NCBI RefSeq assembly: GCF_007644035.1
Contig: NZ_VMTV02000134.1
Location: forward strand, 1-64,000
DNA: 64,000 bases
Source of the DNA: Vogesella mureinivorans
GTDB lineage: Bacteria; Pseudomonadota; Gammaproteobacteria; Burkholderiales; Chromobacteriaceae
Direction: 5' to 3'
Positions 18,259 to 27,005 of this stretch are shown here, piece by piece. Under the pieces are notes generated by a model. That model did not search any database. It was not told the DNA's origin and saw nothing but the letters and a program-made list of their open reading frames with translations. The position numbers were made by a program, and so were the translations under genes. Position 1 is the stretch's first letter; every line of letters starts with the position of its first letter.

Positions 18259-19587
18259 TCACATAATCACCGCCATCACCAGTGACAACAGTAGTACGTA
18301 GCATGCTGCTGGCAACCACAAAAACCAGAAGCGTACCGGCAAGCCATCCACCGCAAAGCTGCACGCCGCGCGGTACGACACCACGCATGACCACACCGTA
18401 AACAGCAGCATCAGCGAGCCCCAGCCCGCACCGGCCTGATGCGCAGCCGCAGGCCCGGCGTACAGCGCCGTCTGACACAGCGCCAGCAGCAGCAGCGGCA
18501 AGCTCTGCACCAGATCCTGGTACACGTATACCAAGCGCACCTCCGCTACCGGCACCTCGCCCGCGCCGCACCAGCGCAACCGAAGCCGGAACCACCAGCC
18601 ACCCAGCCAGCGCAGGATCACGCCATTGAGCGCCCCCACCGCCAGCACCAGCAGCCAGTACACCGCCCACGATTCCGCCAGCCAGCTAACCAGCGCCGAC
18701 GCCTTGCCCGCCTCGGCCTGGCCCAGGTACTTACCCACCCGCGCCATGGCGTAGCTGATGCCACACAGCCACGCTACCAATAACGCCTCCGGCCGCAGAT
18801 GCAGCCAACCATGGCTGGCAAAAAACGACGTTGGCCGCATGAACAGCACCAGCAAGGCACGCGGCGACAGAGGCGATAGCCGCGGGGCCGCCGGCTCCGG
18901 CGTGGCCGACGCCAGCGCATCGCCCAGCTGTGCCAGCGCCGCCTCGGCGTACAGCAGCGCACCATCCGGCTGACAATTGAGTAAACGCGAGCGGCTACGG
19001 CTGGCGTTGAGGTGCAGCGGGTTCGGCTCCACCACCTCGGACGCCTCCATCAAGCCCATGCCCTGCGCCAGCGCCGCGTCCACCGCCTGCCAGAACACCG
19101 CAAGCCGGCCATCGGAAAACCGCTGTTCCAGCATGGCGCGCACGTGCGGGTCGCTGTCGGCATCGCGGCGCAAGGCCTGTAGCGACGCATAAGGCAGGTA
19201 CACGCCTGCGCAGTAATTGTGCGTGAGCACATTATCAAACTCGCCCTGCCGATACGCCGCCGGCACCAGTGCCCGCCAATCGCCGATATAGCGCGCCATC
19301 ACCGGGTCGTCGGCCAGAAAGGAAAACGCGCCGCCACGAATATAGTGATGCGGCCGCAAAAAGCCGCTGATGATGGCCACATAGAACGCGTGCCCGCTAT
19401 TGAACGGCGCATCCGGCGGCAGGCTTCTGGCCTCGTCCAGCCGCAAGGCCAGGTGCTCGGCATCCTCCTCACCCAGCCCGGCCTGCGCCGCCAGCTGTTG
19501 CGCCGCCTGCGGGTTGTCCAAGGCGGCGAAATACAGCTCGCTTACTTCGTTTTCACCCAGCGGGTGATAGCTGATATCCCAACCCAT
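18259..19587 (-). CDS. Two-part membrane protein of unknown function
   Basis: A 442-residue protein not recognised as a known enzyme. Residues about 1-215 are soluble and acidic, starting MGWDISYHPLGENEVSELYF, a start seen in small uncharacterised cytoplasmic proteins. Residues about 235-442 hold four or five hydrophobic helices (around 262-280, 310-330, 365-385, 395-415, 422-442) and resemble a Yip1-type membrane domain. It may be a fusion of two families. It is monocistronic and sits exactly between direct repeats A and B, which suggests the segment arrived or moved as a unit. Base composition matches the neighbours. Confidence 0.7.
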   Translation of the reverse strand: MGWDISYHPLGENEVSELYFAALDNPQAAQQLAAQAGLGEEDAEHLALRLDEARSLPPDAPFNSGHAFYVAIISGFLRPHHYIRGGAFSFLADDPVMARYIGDWRALVPAAYRQGEFDNVLTHNYCAGVYLPYASLQALRRDADSDPHVRAMLEQRFSDGRLAVFWQAVDAALAQGMGLMEASEVVEPNPLHLNASRSRSRLLNCQPDGALLYAEAALAQLGDALASATPEPAAPRLSPLSPRALLVLFMRPTSFFASHGWLHLRPEALLVAWLCGISYAMARVGKYLGQAEAGKASALVSWLAESWAVYWLLVLAVGALNGVILRWLGGWWFRLRLRWCGAGEVPVAEVRLVYVYQDLVQSLPLLLLALCQTALYAGPAAAHQAGAGWGSLMLLFTVWSCVVSYRAACSFAVDGLPVRFWFLWLPAACYVLLLSLVMAVIM

Positions 19588-19618
19588 GATGTGGCCTCTG
19601 TTGAATATGATTGGACAA

Positions 19619-19769
19619 TGCGGCCAACTATTGGCCGGGCGTGGTGGTTAAAAAGCGTGGCCGGGGTAAGCCAGTGGTGCATCCGGGAACTGGGCAGTGA
19701 AAGAATTGGCTGCCTATTCCGGCATTGAAAAGCACCCCGAATGCGGCTGTGCCTTATCCGGTCTAAGGT
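19619..19769 (+). repeat. Direct repeat copy B (REP-like)
   Basis: Starts TGCGGCCAACTA, then GGGCGTGGTGGTTAAAA, GGTGCATCCGGGA, and ends CCCCGAATGCGGCTGTGCCT, then TATCCGG. It matches copy A (18014-18166) along nearly its whole length. It lies 31 bases upstream of the start codon of the gene between the repeats. Confidence 0.75.
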
Positions 19770-19835
19770 CTATTTTTGAGCAGTAGAACGCGAGTGAAGC
19801 GCCCTATCCCGTTGGCGCGAGCCGGGCAAAAGGGT

Positions 19836-19987
19836 GCGCCCCAGGTTTTAAGACGCCGATTTGTTTGAGCCGCGTGACGTTAGCACGCGGCGAGTTCGGC
19901 GGCGCCTGGGGCGTGTCCTTTTGCACGGGGTTTCGAGCAGCCCCGGGGCGCGGGGGAATGAAAAGGGGGCGGCGACCCGCCCCCTTT
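19836..19987. other. Structured non-coding stretch in the 19588-20163 gap
   Basis: The 576-base gap has no convincing gene. After repeat B it holds an outer stem CGCCCCAGG (19837-19845) / CCTGGGGCG (19905-19913) enclosing an inner stem CCGCGTG (19870-19876) / CACGCGG (19884-19890), then a second hairpin with 11-bp arms AAAGGGGGCGG (19962-19972) / CCGCCCCCTTT (19977-19987). Short open frames across it look spurious. The structure would suit an RNA or a palindromic repeat, and composition changes sharply from here into the AT-rich gene. Confidence 0.45.
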
Positions 19988-20163
19988 CCCGTTTGCCGGG
20001 CGGAACCGGCATCCAAATATCGTCCGCGTAGCGGACACGCGCTTGTATATCAATATAAAAATCAAACATGCATGTAACTCGAATAGACCAGTGACACATC
20101 TGAAATCTTATTTGATAATAAACAATCAATTTATTACCATTGTGAATATTAAATACACCATGG

Positions 20164-21069
20164 CTATTTTATTGAAAGATAAGAAAAGTCCGTACCCTTT
20201 ATTTTTAAATTATGATATTTCTTCAACCATACATACTTTTCTTTTATTTTTTCCAACTGCTGTGCATTACCATCAACCAATTTAATGCTTTGGATATTTT
20301 TATCCAATTCTATAATTTTTTCATCAACTACTTTTCTATGATCATCTATAAAGTCTTGTACAGATGCACGTGCCAGCCAGTACTTTGTCGGATTAGAATT
20401 CTTAAATGAATTAATCATTGGTATAGAACAATCAACACAAGCGATTGAATATCCAATATAATCCACAAAATGATTTCCATCATTATCCCTACAAATTACG
20501 CTTTTACCTCCGTACATGCCTTCAGATATAAACTTAATCCCACGCGCTATTCTGTGATTTTTCATAACACTTGGATCAAGTAAAATTCTAGGATTGATTG
20601 CTAATGAACTTTCTGCCTTATAGGCTTCTATCAATCCTTCACCAACTACAAATCCATCCTTTATGTAGCAATATTTATTTGATATACCACCTCGAAGAAA
20701 AATACCCTTCTCTTTAAAACAATGATAAATAAAAGCTTGCATACGCATTACAGCAATAAAAAGGGCATTTGCAGAGTGGTTATAATATATGACTTGATCA
20801 ATATTCTCATCTACTTCTTTTGGGTAGTAAGTTATGATTAAGGAATCAGAAACAAATGCATATTTTATATCGTAAAATTTGTAAAAATCAAAATTTTTAT
20901 CTCTTTTATATATGCCTCTAATATAATCAGAATCTGTCTGCTCAAATAACCCTTTATTGCCAAGCATAAACTTAACAAACTCTTCAGCCTTTTCTTCGGA
21001 ATTAATGCCACCATTAATTTCACGATAACCAAGCATATCTATGAAGAATGTCCACTGAATAAGTTTCAC
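20164..21069 (-). CDS. AT-rich orphan protein, possible class III nucleotidyl-cyclase-like fold
   Basis: A 301-residue protein with strikingly low GC and AT-rich codons, unlike every neighbour, so probably acquired. GTG start at 21069 with AAGGAAATAGA upstream. Not recognised with certainty. Visible pattern: FFIDMLGYRE (Asp11), a beta-hairpin-like KYAFVSDSLIITYYP (Asp75), IFLRGGISNKYCYI (126-136) and VVGEGLIEAYKAES (141-154). The order (first Asp, second Asp, RGGI, G.g..AY.lE) resembles the metal-binding and lid regions of class III adenylate/guanylate cyclase domains. The C-terminus (about 230-301) is lysine-rich and helical. No obvious effector gene is adjacent. The cyclase link is inference from motifs only. 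Confidence 0.65.
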   Translation of the reverse strand: MKLIQWTFFIDMLGYREINGGINSEEKAEEFVKFMLGNKGLFEQTDSDYIRGIYKRDKNFDFYKFYDIKYAFVSDSLIITYYPKEVDENIDQVIYYNHSANALFIAVMRMQAFIYHCFKEKGIFLRGGISNKYCYIKDGFVVGEGLIEAYKAESSLAINPRILLDPSVMKNHRIARGIKFISEGMYGGKSVICRDNDGNHFVDYIGYSIACVDCSIPMINSFKNSNPTKYWLARASVQDFIDDHRKVVDEKIIELDKNIQSIKLVDGNAQQLEKIKEKYVWLKKYHNLKIKGTDFSYLSIK

Positions 21070-21178
21070 TCTATTTCCTTGCTGTATTTATATTAGAAAA
21101 GTACCTACTACTATTTACTCACTGAAAAGCGCTAGCAGAACGTAGTACTTAGAAACATAAGTTGAAAAAGCCAGCCCG

Positions 21179-21220
21179 GTAGGTTGGGTTGAGCGCAGCG
21201 AAGCCCAACGTTTACCGCGC
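21179..21220 (-). repeat. REP palindrome downstream of the RAYT gene
   Basis: GTAGGTTGGGTTGAGCGCAG followed by CGAAGCCCAACG; the GTTGGG and CCCAAC ends pair around a short loop. It ends 16 bases beyond the RAYT stop and is inverted relative to the copies at 21775-21811 and 21975-22017. Confidence 0.85.
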
Positions 21221-21235
21221 CTCACTTCCCTGCCC

Positions 21236-21757
21236 CTACTCATCCAGACCCAACATCACCGCTGCGCCCGCCCAATCTGCCGGCAATAAACCCTGACGTA
21301 CGTAACGGTGAAAACTCGAAAACGGCCAATCGGCTACCTGCCGCACATAACCATGCTTTACCGGGTTGAAATGCAGGTAATCCACATGCGCCTGTAAATC
21401 GGCCTCGTGCCTGATCTGGTGTTCCCAATAGCGGCGCTGCCAGATACCACGCTCGCGCTTGGCAAGGCGGCTGTCGCGGATACATTCGGTTTTGGGCAGG
21501 CTGCGTGAAAATGCGGACTTGATCAGCGCCCAGCGTAGCGGGTAATCGGCATCGCCAGGCGGTAGCGTCCAGATGGCGTGCAGATGGTCCGGTAATACCA
21601 CCATGGCTATTATCTCGAACGGATGGCGACTGCGTGTCTGCCTGACGGCCTGTCGCAAAACATCAATATGGCGAGTCAGATAATCTTCGCGGCGGTCCGC
21701 CAGATTGACGGTAAAGAACCAGGTGCCACCCGCTAATGCAGAACGCCGATAACGCAT
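21236..21757 (-). CDS. REP-associated tyrosine transposase (RAYT, Y1/TnpA-REP family)
   Basis: A 173-residue single-stranded-DNA transposase of the HUH-Y1 class. It begins MRYRRSALAGGTWFFTVNL, carries the metal-binding His-x-His in VVLPDHLHAIWTLP (about residues 53-66), WQRRYWEHQIRHEADL in the middle, and the catalytic tyrosine in VDYLHFNPVKHGYV. All family hallmarks are intact, so it could be active. RAYT proteins bind and cleave REP palindromes; copies of one REP lie directly on both sides (21179-21220, 21775-21811, 21975-22017). Confidence 0.93.
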   Translation of the reverse strand: MRYRRSALAGGTWFFTVNLADRREDYLTRHIDVLRQAVRQTRSRHPFEIIAMVVLPDHLHAIWTLPPGDADYPLRWALIKSAFSRSLPKTECIRDSRLAKRERGIWQRRYWEHQIRHEADLQAHVDYLHFNPVKHGYVRQVADWPFSSFHRYVRQGLLPADWAGAAVMLGLDE

Positions 21758-21774
21758 GTCTGCCTCCGTGTTAT

Positions 21775-21811
21775 GCGCGGTGAACGTTGGGCTTCGCTAC
21801 GCTCAACCTAC
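21775..21811 (+). repeat. REP palindrome upstream of the RAYT gene
   Basis: GCGCGGTGAACGTTGGGCTT, then CGCTACGCTCAACCTAC; GTTGGG pairs with the CAACC-type end through the loop. Eighteen bases separate it from the RAYT start codon. Same orientation as the copy at 21975. Confidence 0.85.
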
Positions 21812-21974
21812 AAGCCATACTTTTGTTATGCACCCGAGTGACATCGGGCGGCGGCCAACGCTAGCCGTGTTCCCTTACCCGCTTGCCACGCGAAGCCCTG
21901 ATAAGCCAAGAGCATCTGCGGTGAAAAAAGTCAGCGTATTACGGTATTGGATAACAACCCCGGCTACGGCTTAT

Positions 21975-22017
21975 GCGCGGTGAACGTTGGGCTTCGCTGC
22001 GCTCAGCGCCAACCTAC
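21975..22017 (+). repeat. Second upstream REP palindrome; rest of the 21758-22130 gap
   Basis: Identical to the 21775 copy for its first part, with a short insertion before AACCTAC, exactly 200 bases further on. Between the two copies lie a single GCGGCCAAC motif (21851-21859) and a piece of the REP-like repeat A/B (TATTGGATAACAACCCCGG, 21943 onward). No gene is visible in this 373-base gap. Confidence 0.8.
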
Positions 22018-22055
22018 ACGACATGCCCATTCATCATACACATCACCCATGACAA

Positions 22056-22081
22056 AAGGGCAAGCCCGCAGGCTTGCCCTT
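22056..22081 (-). terminator. Terminator of the hut operon
   Basis: AAGGGCAAGCC (22056-22066), a CGCA loop, and GGCTTGCCCTT (22071-22081). On the minus strand it is followed by TTTTGTC. Almost the same hairpin recurs behind rarD (49149-49176). It lies 50 bases behind the hutH stop. Confidence 0.75.
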
Positions 22082-22096
22082 GTTGTGGTGAACGGC

Positions 22097-22118
22097 ATGC
22101 GGCCAACCTTGGCCGCAT
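22097..22118. repeat. Overlapping head-to-head pair of the GCGGCCAAC motif behind hutH
   Basis: ATGCGGCCAA and TTGGCCGCAT flank a two-base centre, 12 bases after the hutH stop codon and before the hut terminator. Confidence 0.7.
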
Positions 22119-22130
22119 TCCGCTACCCGC

Positions 22131-23666
22131 TTACAGCGACGGCAGCAGGCCGGCGATAGCGAAGCGGTTGTACTCGGCGCGCTGGATCAGGGCGCAGGCT
22201 TTTTCGATGTCGGGCGCAAAGTAGCGGTCCTTGTCGTAGAAGCTGACCTGCTGGCGCAGCACAGCCTTGGCATCTTCCAGCGCATCGGCGGCTTTGTTCG
22301 GGGCGCGGAAGTCCACGCCCTGGCAGGCGGCCAGCAGCTCTACCGCCAGGATGCCGGCAGTGTTGTCGGCCATGTCGCGCAGGCGGCGGCCGGCGAAGGT
22401 GGCCATGGACACGTGGTCTTCCTGGTTGGCGCTGGTGGGCAGGCTGTCTACCGAGGCCGGGTGGGCCAGCGACTTGTTCTCGGACGCCAGCGCGGCGCCG
22501 GTGACCTGGGCGATCATGAAGCCGGAGTTCACGCCGCCGTTGTTCACCAGGAACGGGGGCAGCTTGGACAGGTTGCTGTCGATCAGCAGCGCCATGCGGC
22601 GTTCGGACAGCGAGCCGATTTCGGCAATGGCCAGCGCCAGGTTGTCGGCGGCAAAGGCTACCGGCTCGGCGTGGAAGTTGCCGCCGGACAGGATGTCGTT
22701 ATCGTCGGCAAACACCAGCGGGTTGTCGGATACCGAGTTGGCTTCCACCAGCAGCACGTCGGACGACTGGCGGATTTGCGTGAGGCAGGCGCCCATCACT
22801 TGTGGCTGGCAGCGCAGGCTGTACGGGTCTTGCACCTTGCCGCAGTTGGCGTGGCTGTCGGCGATTTGCGAGCCGGCGCCCAGCAGCGCGCGGTATTGCG
22901 CGGCGGCGTCGATCTGGCCTTGGTGGCCGCGTACCTGGTGGATGCGGTCGTCAAACGGGGTGCGGCTGCCCTGGGCGGCTTCTACCGACATGGCACCGGC
23001 CACCGAGGCGGCCACGTACAGGTCTTCGGCAGCAAACAGGCCTTCCAGCGCAAAGGCGGTGGACGCCTGGGTGCCGTTCAGCAGGGCCAGGCCTTCTTTC
23101 GGGGCCAGGATAATGGGGGCCAGGCCGGCGCTACGCATGGCTACATCGCCCTGTACGCGCACGCCGTCCACAAAGGCTTCGCCTTCGCCAATCAGCACGG
23201 CGCTCATGTGCGACAGCGGGGCCAGGTCGCCGGAGGCGCCCACGGAGCCCTTCTGCGGAATCACCGGGTAAATGCCCTTGTTGAACAGGGTGATCATGGC
23301 GTCCAGCACTACGCGGCGGATGCCGGAGAAACCGCGCGACAGCGAGTTGATCTTCAGCGCCATGACCAGGCGCACGGTGCTGTCTTTCATCGGCTCGCCA
23401 ATACCGGCGGCGTGCGACAGCACGATGGAGCGCTGCAGCAGCTCCAGCTCGTCGGCAGCGATCTTGGTGTTGGCCAGCAGGCCAAAGCCGGTGTTGATGC
23501 CGTATACGGTGCGGTTTTCGGCCAGCACGCGCGCCACGGTGGCGGCGGAGGCGTCGATGCCTGCGTGGGCGGCCGGGTCTAGCGCCAGCTGGGTGGCTGG
23601 GTTGCGGGCGATCTGGCGCAGCTGGGCCAGGGTGAGCTTGCCCGGGTTAATGGTGATGGTGGTCAT
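22131..23666 (-). CDS. hutH: Histidine ammonia-lyase
   Basis: A 511-residue enzyme that deaminates L-histidine to trans-urocanate, the first step of histidine breakdown, in the cytoplasm as a homotetramer. The tripeptide Ala144-Ser145-Gly146 that cyclises to the MIO prosthetic group is present in [15 protein letters not shown]; the active-site Tyr of VYGINTGFG (Tyr55) is also intact. Length fits the family. Start 23666 is set by the conserved beginning [16 protein letters not shown]; the in-frame extension lies in the repeat-rich gap. Last gene of hutI-hutG-hutU-hutH, 242 bases from hutU. Confidence 0.96.
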   Translation of the reverse strand: MTTITINPGKLTLAQLRQIARNPATQLALDPAAHAGIDASAATVARVLAENRTVYGINTGFGLLANTKIAADELELLQRSIVLSHAAGIGEPMKDSTVRLVMALKINSLSRGFSGIRRVVLDAMITLFNKGIYPVIPQKGSVGASGDLAPLSHMSAVLIGEGEAFVDGVRVQGDVAMRSAGLAPIILAPKEGLALLNGTQASTAFALEGLFAAEDLYVAASVAGAMSVEAAQGSRTPFDDRIHQVRGHQGQIDAAAQYRALLGAGSQIADSHANCGKVQDPYSLRCQPQVMGACLTQIRQSSDVLLVEANSVSDNPLVFADDNDILSGGNFHAEPVAFAADNLALAIAEIGSLSERRMALLIDSNLSKLPPFLVNNGGVNSGFMIAQVTGAALASENKSLAHPASVDSLPTSANQEDHVSMATFAGRRLRDMADNTAGILAVELLAACQGVDFRAPNKAADALEDAKAVLRQQVSFYDKDRYFAPDIEKACALIQRAEYNRFAIAGLLPSL

Positions 23667-23682
23667 GGTGGTACCTTTTTCT

Positions 23683-23862
23683 GTCGGCCACGAAAACCAC
23701 GAAAAAACACAGATAAGACCTTTTTTGGCCACGAAATCCACGGAAAACACGAAAAAAAACATAAAACAATCTACGCGCGATGGCGGCTGTCCGTGTGTTG
23801 CTTTGCCTTGGATAGTGGCTGTTGCTAAAAAAGGTTGTCGTGCCCTTTCGTGGTTTTCGTAG
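23683..23862. repeat. Inverted GGCCACGAAA-type repeats in the hutU-hutH gap
   Basis: Two forward copies (GGCCACGAAAACCACGAAAA near 23683 and GGCCACGAAATCCACGGAAA near 23727) face a reverse copy (CCTTTCGTGGTTTTCGTAGC near 23844). A transcript could fold them into a long stem. The same unit recurs in the two other hut gaps. Confidence 0.7.
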
Positions 23863-23875
23863 CAAAAATTCTGGC

Positions 23876-23901
23876 CCCTGCGGCCAACGTTGGCCGCAGG
23901 G
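23876..23901. repeat. Perfect palindrome of the GCGGCCAAC motif behind hutU
   Basis: CCCTGCGGCCAAC directly abuts its reverse complement, 26 bases with no loop, 7 bases after the hutU stop. In RNA it would form a strong hairpin at the operon-internal junction, possibly reducing read-through into hutH. Confidence 0.75.
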
Positions 23902-23908
23902 TACGGCT

Positions 23909-25597
23909 TTACTTGATCATCGGCAGCTTGAGGCCAAAGCGCTTGGCGGCGGCCACGGCTTGCTCGTAACCGGCGTCGGCGTGGCGCATTACGCCGCTGC
24001 CGCAGTCGTTCACCAGCACGCGGGCCAGGCGCTCGGCGGCGGCGTCGGTGCCGTCAGCCACGATCACCATGCCGGAGTGCTGCGAGTAGCCCATGCCCAC
24101 GCCACCGCCGTGGTGCAGCGACACCCAGCTGGCGCCGCCGGCGGTGTTCAGCAGCGCGTTCAGCAGCGGCCAGTCGGATACGGCGTCGGTGCCGTCTTTC
24201 ATGGCTTCGGTTTCGCGGTTCGGGCTGGCGACCGAGCCGGTGTCCAGGTGGTCGCGGCCAATCACGATCGGCGCTTTCAGCTCACCATTCTTCACCATTT
24301 CGTTAAACGCCAGGCCGGCCAGGTGGCGCTCGCCCAGGCCCAGCCAGCAAATACGTGCCGGCAGGCCCTGGAAGGCAATGCGCTCGCGCGCCATGTCCAG
24401 CCAGCGGTGGGTGTGCTTGTTGTCGGGGAACAGTTCCTTGATCTTGGCGTCGGTCTTGTAGATGTCTTCCGGGTCGCCAGACAGCGCTACCCAGCGGAAC
24501 GGGCCTTTGCCTTCGCAGAACAGCGGGCGGATGTAAGCCGGCACAAAGCCAGGGAAATCAAAGGCGTTGGCCACGCCCTGGTCAAACGCTACCTGGCGGA
24601 TATTGTTGCCGTAGTCCACGGTAGGGATGCCCATGGCCTGGAAGTCCAGCATGGCCTGTACGTGCACGGCGCAGCTCTTGGCGGCTTCGGCGGTCAGGCT
24701 GGCGTGCAGCTCCGGCTTGGTTTGCGCGTCTTTCCACTGCTCTACGGTCCAGCCCTGCGGCAGGTAGCCGTTGATCAGGTCGTGGGCAGAGGTCTGGTCG
24801 GTCACCAGGTCGGGCTTGATGCTGCCGGCCTGGGCGCGGCGTACCAGCTCTGGCAGCACATCGGCAGCGTTACCCAGCAGCGCGATGGACACGGCTTCTT
24901 TGCGGGCGGTGTGTTCTTTGATCAGTTCCAGCGCGTGGTCGATGTCGCGCGCTTGCTTGTCCACGTAGCGGGTACGCAGGCGGAAGTCGATGCTGCTTTG
25001 CTGGCATTCGATGTTCAGCGAGCAGGCACCGGCCAGCGTGGCGGCCAGCGGCTGCGCGCCACCCATGCCGCCCAGGCCGGCGGTGAGGATCCAGCGGCCG
25101 GACAGGTCGTTGTTGTAGTGCTGGCGGCCGGCTTCGACAAAGGTCTCGAAGGTGCCTTGCACAATGCCCTGGCTGCCGATGTAGATCCAGCTGCCGGCGG
25201 TCATCTGGCCGTACATGAACAGGCCTTTACGGTCCAGCTCGTTGAAGTGGTCCCAGTTGGCCCATTTCGGTACCAGGTTGCTGTTGGCAATCAGCACGCG
25301 CGGAGCGTTGGCGTGGGTCTTGAACACGCCTACCGGCTTGCCGGACTGCACCAGCAGGGTTTCGTCTTCGTTCAGCTCTTTGAGCGAAGCCAGGATCTGG
25401 TCGAAGCATTCCCAGTTACGTGCCGCGCGGCCAATGCCGCCGTACACCACCAGGCCTTGCGGGTTTTCTGCGACGTCCGGGTCCAGGTTGTTTTGCACCA
25501 TGCGGTAGGCCGCTTCGGCAATCCAGTTTTTGCAATGCAGGTCGCTGCCGTGCGGGGCGCGGATTACACGGGTAGCATCAAAACGCGGGTCGTTCAT
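23909..25597 (-). CDS. hutU: Urocanate hydratase
   Basis: A 562-residue NAD-dependent enzyme converting urocanate to 4-imidazolone-5-propionate, step two of histidine degradation. The N-terminal part holds [12 protein letters not shown]; the central Rossmann-type segment has [12 protein letters not shown], the signature of urocanase for tightly bound NAD+. The C-terminal part includes [19 protein letters not shown]. Length is normal for the family. Start 25597 is preceded by AGGAGAGACTCCC; the in-frame extension upstream lies in repeat DNA. It is flanked on both sides by repeat-bearing gaps within the operon. Confidence 0.97.
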   Translation of the reverse strand: MNDPRFDATRVIRAPHGSDLHCKNWIAEAAYRMVQNNLDPDVAENPQGLVVYGGIGRAARNWECFDQILASLKELNEDETLLVQSGKPVGVFKTHANAPRVLIANSNLVPKWANWDHFNELDRKGLFMYGQMTAGSWIYIGSQGIVQGTFETFVEAGRQHYNNDLSGRWILTAGLGGMGGAQPLAATLAGACSLNIECQQSSIDFRLRTRYVDKQARDIDHALELIKEHTARKEAVSIALLGNAADVLPELVRRAQAGSIKPDLVTDQTSAHDLINGYLPQGWTVEQWKDAQTKPELHASLTAEAAKSCAVHVQAMLDFQAMGIPTVDYGNNIRQVAFDQGVANAFDFPGFVPAYIRPLFCEGKGPFRWVALSGDPEDIYKTDAKIKELFPDNKHTHRWLDMARERIAFQGLPARICWLGLGERHLAGLAFNEMVKNGELKAPIVIGRDHLDTGSVASPNRETEAMKDGTDAVSDWPLLNALLNTAGGASWVSLHHGGGVGMGYSQHSGMVIVADGTDAAAERLARVLVNDCGSGVMRHADAGYEQAVAAAKRFGLKLPMIK

Positions 25598-25654
25598 GGG
25601 AGTCTCTCCTCTAAAAATCTTTAGTTGGCCGCAAAAGCAGGGTAAAAGCTTTTT

Positions 25655-25795
25655 TGGCCACGAAAGCACACGAAAAGCACGGAATTTTTTTAATAGCCGC
25701 CGCTGATTTGCATTCGTACAAGGTTTTCTAATCAGGTTTCGTGTTGTTTCGTGGTTTTCGTGGCTAATGGCTGTTAACTGTTTTCGTGGCTAAAA
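25655..25795. repeat. Inverted GGCCACGAAA-type repeats in the hutG-hutU gap
   Basis: A forward copy (TTGGCCACGAAAGCACACGA near 25655) faces reverse copies (TTTCGTGGTTTTCGTGGCTA near 25748 and TTTTCGTGGCTAAAA near 25781). A single GCGGCCAAC motif (25624-25632) lies beside them. The order and polarity match the other two hut gaps. Confidence 0.7.
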
Positions 25796-25801
25796 ATAAA
25801 A

Positions 25802-26734
25802 TCAGCGGCGCAGCTGGCGGGTAATACCCCAGGCCAGGCGGGCAGCGGCTTTGGCGCCGTGGTTGTCCTGGTCGAAAGCCGGGTTGAATTCCACCAGGTC
25901 GGCGCCGATCAGCTTGCCGCTGCGCGCCAGCTTGGTCACCAGTGCATCCACCACGGCGATATCCACGCCGTAACCGGCCGGGGCGGACACGGCCGGCATT
26001 TGTGCGGCGGGCAGTACGTCCAGATCGATGGTCAGGTACACGGCGTCTACGCTATCGATAAACTCGGCCAGCTGCTGGCGCGCTTCGGCCAGCTGCCACG
26101 GCGCCATATCGCTATCCAGCCGCCACTCGGCGCCCAGCCGGGCGGCGGTATCGAACAGCGCGCGGGTGTTGGCGGTTTCCGCCACGCCCAAGCACAGGTA
26201 GCGGAACGGCTGGCCGTGTGTGGCACAGGCGGCGGCAATCTGCGCAAACGGCGTGCCGCTGGTGGCGGTGTCGGCCTGGCGCAGGTCGAAATGGGCGTCG
26301 AAGTTGACGATGCCGATGCGCTTGCCAGGGTGGGCGCGGGCCAGGCCCAGCCAGTGGCCGTAGGCGGTTTCGTGGCCGCCACCCAGTACCAGCGGCAGGT
26401 GGCCGGCGTGCACGATGGCGGTAACGGCTGCGGCCAACCTTTCGTGCGCGGCGTCCAGGTCGCCGTCGTCGCAGCGCACGGTGCCGGCGTCGTACAGCGG
26501 CAGCGTGGGGTGCCAGGCCAGGTTGGCCAGCGCACGGCGCAGCGCCAGCGGGCCATCCACCGCGCCGGTACGACCCTGGTTGCGGCGCACGCCTTCGTCG
26601 CAGGCAAAGCCGAGGATGGCAATACCGGGGGCCGCGCCAGCGGCCAGCGGCTGTACGGCCTGGTGCCAGCGGCGGGCGGCGTCGCCTTCGGCGGCGTCGA
26701 TGCGGCCGGTCCACATGCTCATGTCTATCGTCAT
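25802..26734 (-). CDS. hutG: Formimidoylglutamase
   Basis: A 310-residue arginase/ureohydrolase-family enzyme that hydrolyses N-formimino-L-glutamate to glutamate and formamide, the last step in this version of the pathway. The binuclear manganese site is complete: GGGHETAYG, NFDAHFDLR and TIDLDVLPAAQMPAVSAP. Start 26734 (MTIDMSMWTGRID) fits the family; the in-frame extension falls in the repeat region. Presence of this enzyme means the four-step route to glutamate plus formamide rather than the formylglutamate route. Confidence 0.95.
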   Translation of the reverse strand: MTIDMSMWTGRIDAAEGDAARRWHQAVQPLAAGAAPGIAILGFACDEGVRRNQGRTGAVDGPLALRRALANLAWHPTLPLYDAGTVRCDDGDLDAAHERLAAAVTAIVHAGHLPLVLGGGHETAYGHWLGLARAHPGKRIGIVNFDAHFDLRQADTATSGTPFAQIAAACATHGQPFRYLCLGVAETANTRALFDTAARLGAEWRLDSDMAPWQLAEARQQLAEFIDSVDAVYLTIDLDVLPAAQMPAVSAPAGYGVDIAVVDALVTKLARSGKLIGADLVEFNPAFDQDNHGAKAAARLAWGITRQLRR

Positions 26735-26777
26735 TTGAAAATCCTTTTTGCCATGAAGGCAGTAAAACCTGTTCTGG

Positions 26778-26990
26778 CCACGAAACCCGCGAAAAAACAC
26801 GAAAATTATTTAAACCGCTATTTCATAAGATAAAAGTGGCAAACCCAAAGTGCTTTTAAAGCAACGGTGTTTCTTTACAGGCTGTTTATTTTTACTTTGC
26901 TTGTTTCAGTGTTTTCCGTGTGTTTCCGTGGCCAAACATGCTTTTATCGTTCGTGTTTTTTCGCGGGTTTCGTGGCAAAAGCGCTATTGC
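26778..26990. repeat. Inverted GGCCACGAAA-type repeats in the hutI-hutG gap
   Basis: A forward copy (GGCCACGAAACCCGCGAAAA near 26778) faces two reverse copies (GTGTGTTTCCGTGGCCAAAC near 26919 and TTTTTTCGCGGGTTTCGTGG near 26956). The CGCGGGTTTCGTGG copy is nearly the exact complement of the forward copy, so a stem of about 25 bp is possible. The 271-base gap holds no gene. Confidence 0.7.
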
Positions 26991-27005
26991 CTTTTCTAGC
27001 CCGAT

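Noticed and set aside
19804-20129. Short open frames in the structured gap
   Set aside because: Low complexity, no ribosome binding site, and they coincide with hairpin arms.
18014-22017. CRISPR array or prophage remnant
   Set aside because: Repeats are few, long and imperfect with no regular spacers; no phage structural or integrase genes are present.
23822-25624. 600-residue plus-strand open frame opposite hutU
   Set aside because: hutU on the minus strand is unmistakable; the plus frame has shadow-type composition.
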